A stretch of 64,000 nucleotides of DNA, from contig JAGBBA010000004.1 of assembly GCA_017938695.1 (NCBI GenBank), forward strand, positions 17,872 to 81,871. The letters run 5' to 3'. The DNA comes from Clostridia bacterium. GTDB taxonomy: Bacteria; Bacillota; Clostridia; Christensenellales; Aristaeellaceae. The notes beneath the pieces were generated by a model that was not told where the DNA came from, did not search any database, and saw only the letters and a list, made by a program, of their open reading frames with translations. Positions 43,095-52,083 of the stretch are shown one piece after another (positions within the stretch are counted from its first letter, which is position 1; every line of letters begins with the position of its first letter). The position numbers were made by a program, and so were the translations under genes.

Positions 43095-43125
43095 TTGACA
43101 CATCGGAAAAGGGCCATTATAATGG
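43095..43125 (+). promoter_or_regulatory. Promoter of the rhamnogalacturonan operon with palindrome at the -10 box
   Basis: TTGACA (43095-43100), 17 bases, TATAAT (43118-43123). The -10 box lies inside CCATTATAATGG (43114-43125), a perfect 12-base palindrome that could be an operator, but no regulator gene is adjacent. Confidence 0.7.
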
Positions 43126-43163
43126 GCTCAAAGAAATGAGACAAGAGGGAGGCGGCAGCGCAA

Positions 43164-46100
43164 ATGCTGTATCCTCATGATGATCAGCCCATGGGGGCGG
43201 ACACATTCCGGCAGCCGGGCAGCGCGTTTCGCGGTGCACCGTTTTGGGCGTGGAATTGCCAATTGACCACAGAGGAACTCCTGTGGCAGATCGAGCAGCT
43301 GAAGCTGATGGGCTTCGGCGGCTTTCATATGCATGTGCGCACGGGCATGGATACGCCGTACCTCAGCGATGACTATATGGCTCTGATCAGCTCCTGCGTG
43401 GAAAAGGCCCGGCAGGAGGGCATGCTGGCCTACCTCTACGATGAGGACCGCTGGCCCTCGGGGGCGGCGGGCGGCCTGGTGACCAAGGGGCCGGAGCACC
43501 GCATGCAGTATCTGGTGCTGACCTGGGAGCCGCAAAGCGAGGGGACGCCCCTGGCGGCCTATGACATCGTGCTGAATGATGACGGCACGCTGGCCTCTTA
43601 TACCATGCTGGAGGGGGAGCCCAAAGGCTTTGCGCTGTACGCCCATGTGCACATCATGGCGGATCATCCCTGGCATAACAACCAGGGCTATCTGAATGTG
43701 CTGGATCCGGCCAGCGTGCAGGCGTTTATCGAAACTACCCATGAACGGTATGCCCAGGTGGTGGGGGAGGACTTTGGCGGGTTGATCCCTTCCATTTTCA
43801 CGGACGAGCCTCACTTCCACCGCAAGGGCAACATGAACTTTGCCCGGGATACCAAGCCGCTGATCCTGCCCTGGACGAAGGATCTGCCGGATACCTTCCG
43901 CCAGGCCTGCGGGCTTGACCTGGTGGCTGGCCTGCCTGAGCTTCTGTGGGAACTGCCGGGTGGCAAGGTGTCGCCCCTGAGGTATCATTATCATGACCAT
44001 GTGACGGAGCGGTTTGCCCAGGCATTCAGCGACCAGTGCGGCCAGTGGTGCCAGCAGCATGGGCTGATGCTCACTGGCCACATGGATGAAGAGGCCACCC
44101 TGGAAAGCCAGACCCGGGCCCTGGGTGAAGCCATGCGCAACTACCGCTGCTTTCAGCTGCCGGGCATGGATCTTCTATGCGACCGCCGGGAGTTCACCAC
44201 GGCCAAGCAGGCGCAGTCTGCGGTGCGGCAGTACGGTCGGGAGGGCGTGCTGTCCGAATTGTACGGTGTGACCAACTGGGACTTTGACTTCCGCGGTCAG
44301 AAGCTGCAGGGCGACTGGCAGGCGGCACTGGGGGTCACGCTCCGGGTGCCCCACCTGAGCTGGGTGTCCATGAACGGCCACGCCAAGCGCGACTATCCCG
44401 GCACGTTCAACTATCAGGCACCTTGGTACAAGGAGTACAGGCTGCTGGAAGACCACTACGCCCGCATCAACACTGCCATGACCAGGGGTAAGCCCCGGTG
44501 CCGGGTGGGCGTGGTGCACCCCATTGAAAGCTACTGGCTGCACTGGGGCTCCCAGGAGCACACGGCGGCCATCCGCCAGCAGATAGAGGAACGCTTCCTG
44601 GGGCTGACCCGGTGGCTGCTCCACGGCATGATCGACTTCGATTTCTTGTGCGAGTCCCTGCTGCCGGAGCAGGTGGGGGAGATCACCGATGCATCCTTCC
44701 CGGTGGGGGAGATGCGCTACGACGTGGTGATCGCCCCCGGGCTGGAAACCATCCGCGCCACCACGCTGGATATGCTGTGCCGCTTCATTGCAAAGGGCGG
44801 CCGGGTGATGGTGCTGGGCGACGTGCCTGCGCTGGTGGACGCCCTGCCCTCCGATGAACCCGGGCGGATCCTGGCAGGCTGCCAGCGGTGCGAATTTGAC
44901 CGGGTGGCTGTGCTGAACGTGCTGCAGGATATCCGGGAGGTGGAGATCCGCAGCCAGACCGGCGGCATGGCGGAAGGGTTATTGTATCAGATGCGGCAGG
45001 AGGGCGATGCGCGCTGGCTGCTTTTGTGCCACGGCGACAAGCCTGCCAACCCGGATATCCCCAACGGGCAGGAGCTGCGCATACGGCTCAGGGGCCTGTG
45101 GAAGCTGACGGTTTACGACACGCTGACGGGGGAGATCGCCCCTGCGGCGGCTGTGCAGCATGACGGCTGGACGGAGCTGCGGCGGATGTTCTACGATCAC
45201 GATTCGCTGCTGTTGCACATGGAGCCCGGCACGGCTGACGGACAGAACGGACAGCCGAAGGAGAGCCGCACCCTGGCGGCGCGATTCCTGCGCCCGGTGC
45301 CCTACGCGCTGGCGGAGCCCAACTGCCTGCTGCTGGACATGCCCGAATACGCCCTGGATGGCGAACCCTACCGCCCGGCGGAGGAGATCCTGCGCATCAT
45401 GGAGGCCCTCTACGCCAGGCTGGACTGGGGCGTGTGCAACAACCGTGTGGCCCAGCCCTGGGCGGAGCAGGATCTTTCCACGCCTCATGTGCTTCGGCTG
45501 CGGTATACCTTCTTCAGCCGCAGGCGGCTGACGGGCTGCCGCCTGGCCCTGGAAAACGCCGCGGCCAGCGTGGTGACCCTCAACGGCCAGGAGGCCGGGG
45601 CGGTGCAGGGCTGGTATGTGGACAAGTGCATCGGCTGCCGCGATCTGCCGGAGATCCAGCCGGGGGAGAACGTGCTGGAGATCACCGTGCCCTTCGGCAA
45701 AAAAACGCCGGTGGAGAGCTGCTATCTGCTGGGCAGCTTCCGGGTGGATGTGACTGGCACGGTCTGCACCCTGGATGCGCTGCCGGAAACCCTCGCCTTC
45801 GGGGATATTACCCGGCAGGGGCTGCCCTTCTACGGCGGCAATGTGACCTACCGCGTGGAGGCGGAGCTGTCCCCGGGCACCTATGAATTGGACGTGACCT
45901 GCTATCGTGGGCATCTGCTGCGCCTGGCGGTGGATGGCAAGGACTGCGGCGCGCTGGCCTTCTCGCCCTACCGGCTGCGGTTTGAGGTGGAGAAAGCGGG
46001 CTGCCACTGCCTGGAACTGACTTGCTTTGGCTGCCGGATCAACACCCTCGGCCAGTTGCATCAGGCCAACAAGCAGGAATTCTGGTGGGGGCCGGACTCC

Positions 46101-46202
46101 TGGCGCAGCCGGGACGCCGCCTGGACATACGAGTATGCGCCCTGGCCCCAGGGCGTGATGAAATCCCCTGAATTATTCCGGATCGAAAGGGAGGAACAAT
46201 GA
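43164..46202 (+). CDS. GH106-like alpha-L-rhamnosidase
   Basis: 1012 residues. The opening FRGAPFWAWNCQLTTEELLWQIEQLKLMGFGGFHMHVRTGM and the LAYLYDEDRWPSGAAGG segment are typical of GH106-type and related large rhamnosidase-like hydrolases; the later HPIESYWLHWG, GGRVMVLGDVPALVD and a C-terminal beta-sandwich (LTGCRLALENAAASVVTLNGQEAG, galactose-binding-like) complete the architecture. It would release L-rhamnose from rhamnogalacturonan-I fragments. No signal peptide, so cytoplasmic. Overlaps the PL11 gene by 4 bases. The family call rests on N-terminal pattern and context, since I cannot align the catalytic glutamates. Confidence 0.78.
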   Translation: MLYPHDDQPMGADTFRQPGSAFRGAPFWAWNCQLTTEELLWQIEQLKLMGFGGFHMHVRTGMDTPYLSDDYMALISSCVEKARQEGMLAYLYDEDRWPSGAAGGLVTKGPEHRMQYLVLTWEPQSEGTPLAAYDIVLNDDGTLASYTMLEGEPKGFALYAHVHIMADHPWHNNQGYLNVLDPASVQAFIETTHERYAQVVGEDFGGLIPSIFTDEPHFHRKGNMNFARDTKPLILPWTKDLPDTFRQACGLDLVAGLPELLWELPGGKVSPLRYHYHDHVTERFAQAFSDQCGQWCQQHGLMLTGHMDEEATLESQTRALGEAMRNYRCFQLPGMDLLCDRREFTTAKQAQSAVRQYGREGVLSELYGVTNWDFDFRGQKLQGDWQAALGVTLRVPHLSWVSMNGHAKRDYPGTFNYQAPWYKEYRLLEDHYARINTAMTRGKPRCRVGVVHPIESYWLHWGSQEHTAAIRQQIEERFLGLTRWLLHGMIDFDFLCESLLPEQVGEITDASFPVGEMRYDVVIAPGLETIRATTLDMLCRFIAKGGRVMVLGDVPALVDALPSDEPGRILAGCQRCEFDRVAVLNVLQDIREVEIRSQTGGMAEGLLYQMRQEGDARWLLLCHGDKPANPDIPNGQELRIRLRGLWKLTVYDTLTGEIAPAAAVQHDGWTELRRMFYDHDSLLLHMEPGTADGQNGQPKESRTLAARFLRPVPYALAEPNCLLLDMPEYALDGEPYRPAEEILRIMEALYARLDWGVCNNRVAQPWAEQDLSTPHVLRLRYTFFSRRRLTGCRLALENAAASVVTLNGQEAGAVQGWYVDKCIGCRDLPEIQPGENVLEITVPFGKKTPVESCYLLGSFRVDVTGTVCTLDALPETLAFGDITRQGLPFYGGNVTYRVEAELSPGTYELDVTCYRGHLLRLAVDGKDCGALAFSPYRLRFEVEKAGCHCLELTCFGCRINTLGQLHQANKQEFWWGPDSWRSRDAAWTYEYAPWPQGVMKSPELFRIEREEQ

Positions 46203-48628
46203 TGGAGCTTCGATTGGTGAATGCTGACCGGCAGGGCCTGTGCCTTGCGTGGGACGCCGCAGATGGTGCGGCTGCATATGTGCTGCACTGGTCGGACAGG
46301 GAAACGGCCCTGGAAAACTACAAGCCGCTGCCTGCCTGCAACGGCCTGACCTGCCGCTTTGACCGCGTGCCCGACCGCCCCTATCGCCTGTATGTGAAGG
46401 CCGTGGACGCTGCGGAGCGTGTGCTGGCTCAGTCGGATGTGCTGGTAACGCCTGTATCGGTGATCCCTGCGCCCCAGCTGGAAACGCTGGATCGCGGTCT
46501 GGTGGCCGTGAAGACCCAGCAGGGCGTGTTCCTCTCCTGGCGGCTGTGGAGGCAGGAGGTGCAGGCCGCAAGCAAGGGCCGCATGATTGCCAATGATTTC
46601 ACCGTGTATCGCAACGGGCAGGAGATCGCCCGGGTGACGGACAGCACCAACTACCTGGACAAGGACGGCACCGGGCAGGACGCCTATGCTGTGGCTCCCT
46701 GCGGCGGCGAAAGCTGCGCCCCCGTGCAGGTGTGGGAGAAGGGCTACCTTGACCTGCCCCTGCGCAAGCCCGAAGGCGGCGTGACCCCGGCGGGCCAGGC
46801 CTTCGAATACACCGCCAACGATATGTCCGTGGGCGATGTGGATGGCGATGGCGTGTTTGAGTACATCGTCAAGTGGGACCCCACCAACAGCCAGGATGTG
46901 TCCATCAAGGGCTACACCGGGCGGTGCATCCTGGACTGCTACAAGCTGGACGGCACCCTTTTATGGCGGCTGGACATGGGCCCCAACATCCGCGCCGGTG
47001 CCCACTATACCCAGTTCATGGTCTACGATTTCGACGGCGACGGCAAGGCGGAAATGTCCGTGAAGACCGCGCCAGGCTCTTGCATGACCCGGTACAACGC
47101 TGACGGCAGCATCCTCAGCCAGCAGTATGTGACCATGCCTCAAAGCGACGTGGAGGCCGGTGTGACCCACCAGGATAACTACGTTTGCTCGGCAGAGGAC
47201 TACCGCCGTCATGTGGTGGAGATGTTCATGGGCTGGCATGAGCATCCTGAGGTGGTGCGCGGTCAGTGGCCCAAGACCCTGGAGGCCTGCTTCGGCATCG
47301 AGCAGCGGTACGCCTATCCGCTGAATCGGGCGGATGCGGAGGCCCTGGCGGATTATTTCATCAATGAGTTCGCGCCCTCCCGTTCGCCCAAGAACCACCT
47401 GGAGGCCTTCGAGGGCTTCATTTACGAGGGGCCGGAGTACCTGTCCATGTTCGCGGGCGACGGCAGCGAGATCGAAACGATCCCCTTCCCCTTCCCGCGC
47501 ATTGACGACGGCCTGATGTGGGGCGACTACGCCTGGAACCGCATCGAGCCCTGCAACCGCGTGGATCGCTTCCTGTCCGGCGTAGCGTACCTGGACGGCG
47601 TGCACCCCTCGCTGATCGTGTGCCGCGGCTACTACACCCGTACCTGCGTGGCGGCCTACGACCTGCGAGGTGGCAAGCATGAGCTGCGCTGGAGCATCGA
47701 CTCCGGCTTCCTGCCCATGCAGAATCCCTTCGTCATCACCCCCGGCGACGCCCAGGACGGCACCGATCCGGTGTACGGCATCCTGGCCCGGCAGGGCAAC
47801 CACAGCCTGTCCGCAGCCGATGTGGACGGCGACGGCTGCATGGAGATCATCTACGGCGCGGCCTGCATCGACCACGACGGCATGCTGAAGTACAGCTCCA
47901 TGGACCGCCTGCCCGACGGCCGCTTGGCCAAGCTGGGCCACGGCGACTCCATGCACGTGGCGGATATCGACCCGGACGTGCCGGGCATCGAGATCTTCAA
48001 CGTGTTCGAGGAAGGCCGCCATGCTCCCTACGGCTATGCCCTGCGCGATGCTGAGACCGGCGCAGTGCGCTTCGGCGAGTATTACGAGGGCGACCTGGGC
48101 CGCTGCATGATCGGCGACGTGCTGCCGGAGGTGCGCGGATTGCAGGTGTGGTCGAAGGGCATGTACGACTGCAAGGGCAACAAGTTGGATGCCCCCGAAC
48201 CTTCCACCAACGCGCGCATCTACTGGATGGGCGACCTGACCACCCAGGTGACGGATACCCCCGACTACCTCCACAGCCACAAAACGGGCCGCGTGTGCGA
48301 CCTGAAGCGCGGCGTGGTGCTGGAGCCGAAGGGCACCCTGACCAACAACGGCACCAAGGGCAATCCCTGCCTGATCGGCGACATCTTCGGCGATTTCCGC
48401 GAGGAGCTGCTCCTGCGCACCGAGGACAGCACCGCCATCCGCATCTACACCACCACGGACGTGACCTGCCACAAGCTGCCCACCATGCTGCACGATCCGC
48501 AGTACCGCTGCGGCATCGCCTGGCAGAACAACTGCTACAACCAGCCTGTGTATCCCTCGTTCTATTATGCGTCGGATATGGACTTCCGCCAGGTATACCC
48601 CTGGCTGCCTGCGAAGGAGGATGAATGA
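46199..48628 (+). CDS. PL11 rhamnogalacturonan lyase
   Basis: 809 residues. A short fibronectin-type segment (residues about 3-85) precedes the PL11 eight-bladed propeller with its repeated calcium-binding motifs: NDMSVGDVDGDGVFEYIVKWDP, QFMVYDFDGDGKAEMSVKTAPG, HSLSAADVDGDGCMEIIYGAACIDHDG, MHVADIDPDVPGIEIF. PL11 enzymes cleave the GalA-Rha backbone of rhamnogalacturonan-I by beta-elimination, as Bacillus YesW and YesX. There is no signal peptide, as in intracellular forms, so the substrates are probably imported oligomers. The start overlaps the preceding stop (ATGA). Confidence 0.93.
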   Translation: MMELRLVNADRQGLCLAWDAADGAAAYVLHWSDRETALENYKPLPACNGLTCRFDRVPDRPYRLYVKAVDAAERVLAQSDVLVTPVSVIPAPQLETLDRGLVAVKTQQGVFLSWRLWRQEVQAASKGRMIANDFTVYRNGQEIARVTDSTNYLDKDGTGQDAYAVAPCGGESCAPVQVWEKGYLDLPLRKPEGGVTPAGQAFEYTANDMSVGDVDGDGVFEYIVKWDPTNSQDVSIKGYTGRCILDCYKLDGTLLWRLDMGPNIRAGAHYTQFMVYDFDGDGKAEMSVKTAPGSCMTRYNADGSILSQQYVTMPQSDVEAGVTHQDNYVCSAEDYRRHVVEMFMGWHEHPEVVRGQWPKTLEACFGIEQRYAYPLNRADAEALADYFINEFAPSRSPKNHLEAFEGFIYEGPEYLSMFAGDGSEIETIPFPFPRIDDGLMWGDYAWNRIEPCNRVDRFLSGVAYLDGVHPSLIVCRGYYTRTCVAAYDLRGGKHELRWSIDSGFLPMQNPFVITPGDAQDGTDPVYGILARQGNHSLSAADVDGDGCMEIIYGAACIDHDGMLKYSSMDRLPDGRLAKLGHGDSMHVADIDPDVPGIEIFNVFEEGRHAPYGYALRDAETGAVRFGEYYEGDLGRCMIGDVLPEVRGLQVWSKGMYDCKGNKLDAPEPSTNARIYWMGDLTTQVTDTPDYLHSHKTGRVCDLKRGVVLEPKGTLTNNGTKGNPCLIGDIFGDFREELLLRTEDSTAIRIYTTTDVTCHKLPTMLHDPQYRCGIAWQNNCYNQPVYPSFYYASDMDFRQVYPWLPAKEDE

Positions 48629-48629
48629 T

Positions 48630-49454
48630 ATGTTTAGGCTCCCTGTGATCTACACCTGTTTCCCCGGCGGCAAGCACAAGGTGCTCACCATGAGCTATGA
48701 CGATGGCCGCCAGGAGGACTACCGCCTGGTGGAATTGTTCAACAAGCACGGCATCAAGGGTACCTTCAACCTGAACGCGGGCATCGACTGGGATCCCAAG
48801 CGCGTGCCCATGAGCGAGTACCGCACCCTGTACGAAGGCCATGAGGTGGCCTGTCACACCTACACCCACCCCACCATCGCCCGCTGCCCCCTGGAGCAGG
48901 TGGCCCAGCAGATCCTGGCCGACCGCCGGGGCCTGGAGGAACTCACCGGCAAGCCCGTGCGCGGCCTGGCTTACCCCAATGGCTCTTATTCCAAGGACAT
49001 TATTGATATGCTGCCTGCCCTGGGCATCAAGCATGCCCGCGTGGTGCCTACCACCGGCACCTTCGCCATGCCCGGGAATTTCCTGGAGTGGGCTGGCACC
49101 TGCCACCACAACGGCCAGCTGATGGAAAAGGGCAAGGCCTTTGCCGAGTTGTTCAAGACCCAGTACCTGTACATGATGTATGTCTGGGGCCACAGCTATG
49201 AGTTCACCGACCGGGACAACTGGCATGTGATGGAGGAGTTTTGCAAATTCATCGGCGGCCGGGATGATATCTGGTATGCCACGAACATTGAAATCGTAGA
49301 CTATATGGAGGATGCCGCCCGCTTGCAGTACACCGCGGCAGGGGACATGGTCTACAACCCCAATGCCCAGAGCGTGTGGATCCAGGTGGAAATCCCCGGC
49401 GAGGGCCGGAAGATCCACGAGATCCCCGGCGGCCAGTATGTGAAGCTGTTTTGA
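48630..49454 (+). CDS. NodB-type polysaccharide deacetylase
   Basis: 274 residues, CE4-like. Motif 1 TMSYDDGRQED (D24, D25) and motif 2 HTYTH (H76, H80) are the metal-binding residues; LAYPNGSYSKDI is motif 3, and VWGHSYEF resembles the late histidine motif. In this operon the likely substrate is an O-acetylated pectin oligosaccharide (rhamnogalacturonan-I carries acetyl groups), which must be removed before lyase or hydrolases act (inference). The ATG at 48630 lies 9 bases after AAGGAGG; an ATG at 48621 touches that site. No signal peptide. Last gene before a terminator. Confidence 0.85.
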   Translation: MFRLPVIYTCFPGGKHKVLTMSYDDGRQEDYRLVELFNKHGIKGTFNLNAGIDWDPKRVPMSEYRTLYEGHEVACHTYTHPTIARCPLEQVAQQILADRRGLEELTGKPVRGLAYPNGSYSKDIIDMLPALGIKHARVVPTTGTFAMPGNFLEWAGTCHHNGQLMEKGKAFAELFKTQYLYMMYVWGHSYEFTDRDNWHVMEEFCKFIGGRDDIWYATNIEIVDYMEDAARLQYTAAGDMVYNPNAQSVWIQVEIPGEGRKIHEIPGGQYVKLF

Positions 49455-49461
49455 CGGATGC

Positions 49462-49498
49462 GGCGGCAGCCCTGGAATACGGGGCTGCCGCTTTTCTG
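49462..49498 (+). terminator. Terminator of the GH106-PL11-deacetylase operon
   Basis: GCGGCAGCCC and GGGGCTGCCGC around an eight-base loop, then TTTTCTGTTT. Confidence 0.85.
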
Positions 49499-49555
49499 TT
49501 TCTGTGCAAAAATGGTGTACATCTTCCCAAAAACAACCTTTAATTTGATTTTCTA

Positions 49556-49584
49556 TTGTGCAAATTTCGTTTTCATTGTATGAT
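49556..49584 (+). promoter_or_regulatory. Probable promoter of the ABC importer operon
   Basis: TTGTGC (49556-49561), 17 bases, TATGAT (49579-49584). The AT-rich stretch 49505-49697 holds nothing else recognisable except the GGGGGAAG ribosome site. Confidence 0.45.
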
Positions 49585-49697
49585 GTGAATAAATCAAGAG
49601 CGGATTTCTTGACGGGTAAGTTCAATACCAAAATTGTTAAGAACGGTTTTCATCCGTATGGGGGAGAAAGCGGTTCAATACAAGGGGGAAGATATTC

Positions 49698-50654
49698 ATG
49701 AGTGAAAAAGCGGCAGCCAAAAAGGCGGTTTATGGTACCGGAAAGGAATACTGGCGCAGACTGGGCGCGGATATCGTGCGCGACCGGTGGCTGTACGTGC
49801 TGCTGATCCCCGGATTGATCTACTTTGTCATTTTCAAGTATCTGCCCATGTGGGGCATTGTGATCGCCTTTGAGAACTATGTGCCCTTCTCCGGCGTGAT
49901 GGGCAGCGAATGGGTGGGCCTGAAGTGGTTTGAGTACTTCTTTAAGTTCCCGGCCTGGACCCGCTACCTGAGCAACACGCTGATCCTCTCGTTCATGAAC
50001 CTGATCTTCTACTTCCCGGCGCCCATCCTGCTGGCGCTGCTGCTGAACGAGATGCGCTCCCTGCGGTACAAGAAGATCCTGCAAACCTTCCTGTATGTGC
50101 CGCACTTTATCTCCATCGTTATCGTGGTTTCCATTACGATGATCATGTTCGGCCCCTCCGGCATCGTCTACAAGGGTGTGGAAATGATGCTGGGCAAGCC
50201 CATCAACTTCCTGGGTTCCCCTGACACCTTCCGCTGGATGATCATCGGCCAGTCCATCTGGAAGGAAACCGGCTGGGGCACCATCATCTTCCTGGCAGCC
50301 CTGACCAACGTGGACACCCAGCTGTACGAAGCTGCCATGGTGGACGGCGCGGGCCGCCTGCGCCGCCTGTGGCACATCACGCTGCCGGCCATCCGTTCCA
50401 CCATTGTGCTGATGCTGATCCTGCGCATGGGTTCCATGCTGGACACCGGCTACGATCACCTGATCCTGATGGCCAACTCCCTCAACCGCAGCGCATCCCA
50501 AACCCTGGACGTGTTCGTGTATCAGCAGGGTCTGCAGCAGGGCCAGTACAGCTACGCCTCTGCTGTGGGTCTGATGAAATCTGTGGTCAGCGTCATCCTG
50601 GTCGTGGGCTCCAACAAGATCGCCCATGCGCTGGGTGAGCAGGGCCTGTATTAA
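49698..50654 (+). CDS. Sugar ABC transporter permease, LplB type
   Basis: 318 residues, six transmembrane helices. N-terminal YVLLIPGLIYFVIFKYLPMWGIVIAFENY is the LplB/YteP signature, and the cytoplasmic EAA loop is YEAAMVDGAGRLRRLWHITLPAIR. These permeases belong to the class that imports rhamnogalacturonan and other uronate oligosaccharides (YteP-YtcP-YtcQ in Bacillus) and use a shared MsmX-like ATPase, consistent with the absence of an ATPase gene here. Confidence 0.93.
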   Translation: MSEKAAAKKAVYGTGKEYWRRLGADIVRDRWLYVLLIPGLIYFVIFKYLPMWGIVIAFENYVPFSGVMGSEWVGLKWFEYFFKFPAWTRYLSNTLILSFMNLIFYFPAPILLALLLNEMRSLRYKKILQTFLYVPHFISIVIVVSITMIMFGPSGIVYKGVEMMLGKPINFLGSPDTFRWMIIGQSIWKETGWGTIIFLAALTNVDTQLYEAAMVDGAGRLRRLWHITLPAIRSTIVLMLILRMGSMLDTGYDHLILMANSLNRSASQTLDVFVYQQGLQQGQYSYASAVGLMKSVVSVILVVGSNKIAHALGEQGLY

Positions 50655-50667
50655 GGAGGAATGAGCA

Positions 50668-51609
50668 ATGGCACAGACGAATACGGCTTCCTCCAAGAAA
50701 ATGATTGTTTCCTCTGGCCCGGTGGGCCAGCACGCCACCGTCGGCAGCCGCGTCTTTGACGTACTGAACTATGTGATCCTGACCCTGGTGGCCTTCACCA
50801 CCATCGCCCCCTTCATCTACATCATCAGCGCATCCTTCGCCACGGAGTATGAATTGGCCATGCGCCCGCTGCTGATCATTCCTCACGAGATCTCCTTCGA
50901 CGCATACAAGTTCATTTTCTCTTCCAACAAGATCTTCACTGCGTTCAAGAACTCGATCTTCATCACCGTTGCCGGTACGGCCATCAACCTGTTCTTCACG
51001 GTGACCATGGCCTACGCCATTTCCAAGACCCGCCTGCGCGGCCGCAATGCCATCCTGAACATGGTCATCTTCTCCATGTTCTTCTCCGGCGGCATGATCC
51101 CCAGCTACATCGTAATCGCCAACATGCTGAACATGAAGAACTCCTTCCTGTCCGTGCTGTTGCCCGGTGCCATCAGTGCCTATAACATGATGATCGTGAA
51201 GAACTTCTTCCAGGGCATTCCCCAGGAGCTGGAAGAATCCGCGGCTATCGACGGCTGCACAGATGTGGGCATCCTGTGGAAGATCGTGCTGCCCCTGTCC
51301 CTGCCGGTGCTGGCCACCTTCGGTCTGTTCTACGCCGTGGGCCACTGGAACAGCTACTTCAGTGCCATGATCTACATGTCCGGTGCCCGCGACAAGTGGC
51401 CCCTGCAGGTGCTGCTGCGCGAGATCATCATTCTGTCCAACGCTTCCGCTGGCGACATGGCCAACATGGACCCCGAGTTCGTCCAGCCCCCCGAGCAGTC
51501 CGTCAAGATGGCTGTTATCGTCGTTTCCACCGTCCCGATCATGTGCGTCTACCCCTTCCTCCAGAAGTACTTCGTCAAGGGCGTCATGGTCGGTGCCCTG
51601 AAAGGGTGA
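50668..51609 (+). CDS. Sugar ABC transporter permease, LplC type
   Basis: 313 residues, six transmembrane helices (NYVILTLVAFTTIAPFIYIISASFA first). EAA loop ELEESAAIDGCTDVGILWKIVLPLSLPV. Partner of the LplB-type permease 13 bases upstream. Its C-terminus PFLQKYFVKGVMVGALKG is the usual family end, directly followed by repeat copy D, which separates it from the binding-protein gene. Confidence 0.93.
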   Translation: MAQTNTASSKKMIVSSGPVGQHATVGSRVFDVLNYVILTLVAFTTIAPFIYIISASFATEYELAMRPLLIIPHEISFDAYKFIFSSNKIFTAFKNSIFITVAGTAINLFFTVTMAYAISKTRLRGRNAILNMVIFSMFFSGGMIPSYIVIANMLNMKNSFLSVLLPGAISAYNMMIVKNFFQGIPQELEESAAIDGCTDVGILWKIVLPLSLPVLATFGLFYAVGHWNSYFSAMIYMSGARDKWPLQVLLREIIILSNASAGDMANMDPEFVQPPEQSVKMAVIVVSTVPIMCVYPFLQKYFVKGVMVGALKG

Positions 51610-52030
51610 CCCCAGAGGGGACGTTGTCCCCTCTGGACTCCCCAACCAAAGGGCCTTCGGCCCTCTGGACTCCCATTCGGGGATGGCGTGTGGTACGCAT
51701 CTAAGCTGGGGTCACGGCGCATAACGGATGCGCCGCGACGCGGGTAAAGAAGCAACGCTGGACCAGCGATGTCGTGGCCAAGCGTCGCGCCGCGCCCTCT
51801 GCGCGGCGGGACCCATACAGGTATCCAACCAAGCCACTGTACCCTGAAAGGGATTCTTAAGGGTGAGCGATGTTCGCGCCGCCAGTGGCGGAAGCAGCGA
51901 GCTGAGCGAATCAACCGAAACGAGCAATCGAGCGATAGCGAGAGTGCGACGATTGAGGTTGCGGATCAAGGGCCCTTAAGCGGGATTCCCAAGGGCAGAG
52001 CCCTTGGGCTCCGCGCTCTCTCCAATGTGT
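51610..52030 (+). repeat. Modular intergenic repeat, copy D (permease-binding protein), with inverted second core
   Basis: Begins at the stop: hairpin AGAGGGG/CCCCTCT (51614-51634), hairpin AAAGGGCC/GGCCCT, core GGGGATGGC (51679) ... GGGGTCACGGCGC ... GCGCCGCGACGCGGG (to about 51744). A second core in reverse orientation spans about 51781-51870 (GCGTCGCGCCGCGCC read on plus). A unique stretch and the hairpin AAGGGC-AGA-GCCCTT (51991-52005) follow. No gene seen in these 420 bases. Confidence 0.72.
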
Positions 52031-52036
52031 AATCAG

Positions 52037-52054
52037 CACTGCTGGTAAGCAGTG
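52037..52054 (+). promoter_or_regulatory. Leader hairpin of the binding-protein gene
   Basis: CACTGCT-GGTA-AGCAGTG, 7 bp stem, 12 bases before the AAAGGAGG ribosome site. Could protect the 5' end of a processed binding-protein mRNA. Confidence 0.5.
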
Positions 52055-52083
52055 ATGATCGATAAGAAAAGGAGGAAACATCC

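Noticed and set aside
42591-43144. Short open frames around tRNA-Leu
   Set aside because: They overlap the tRNA, terminators and the AT-rich gap, lack ribosome sites and resemble no protein.
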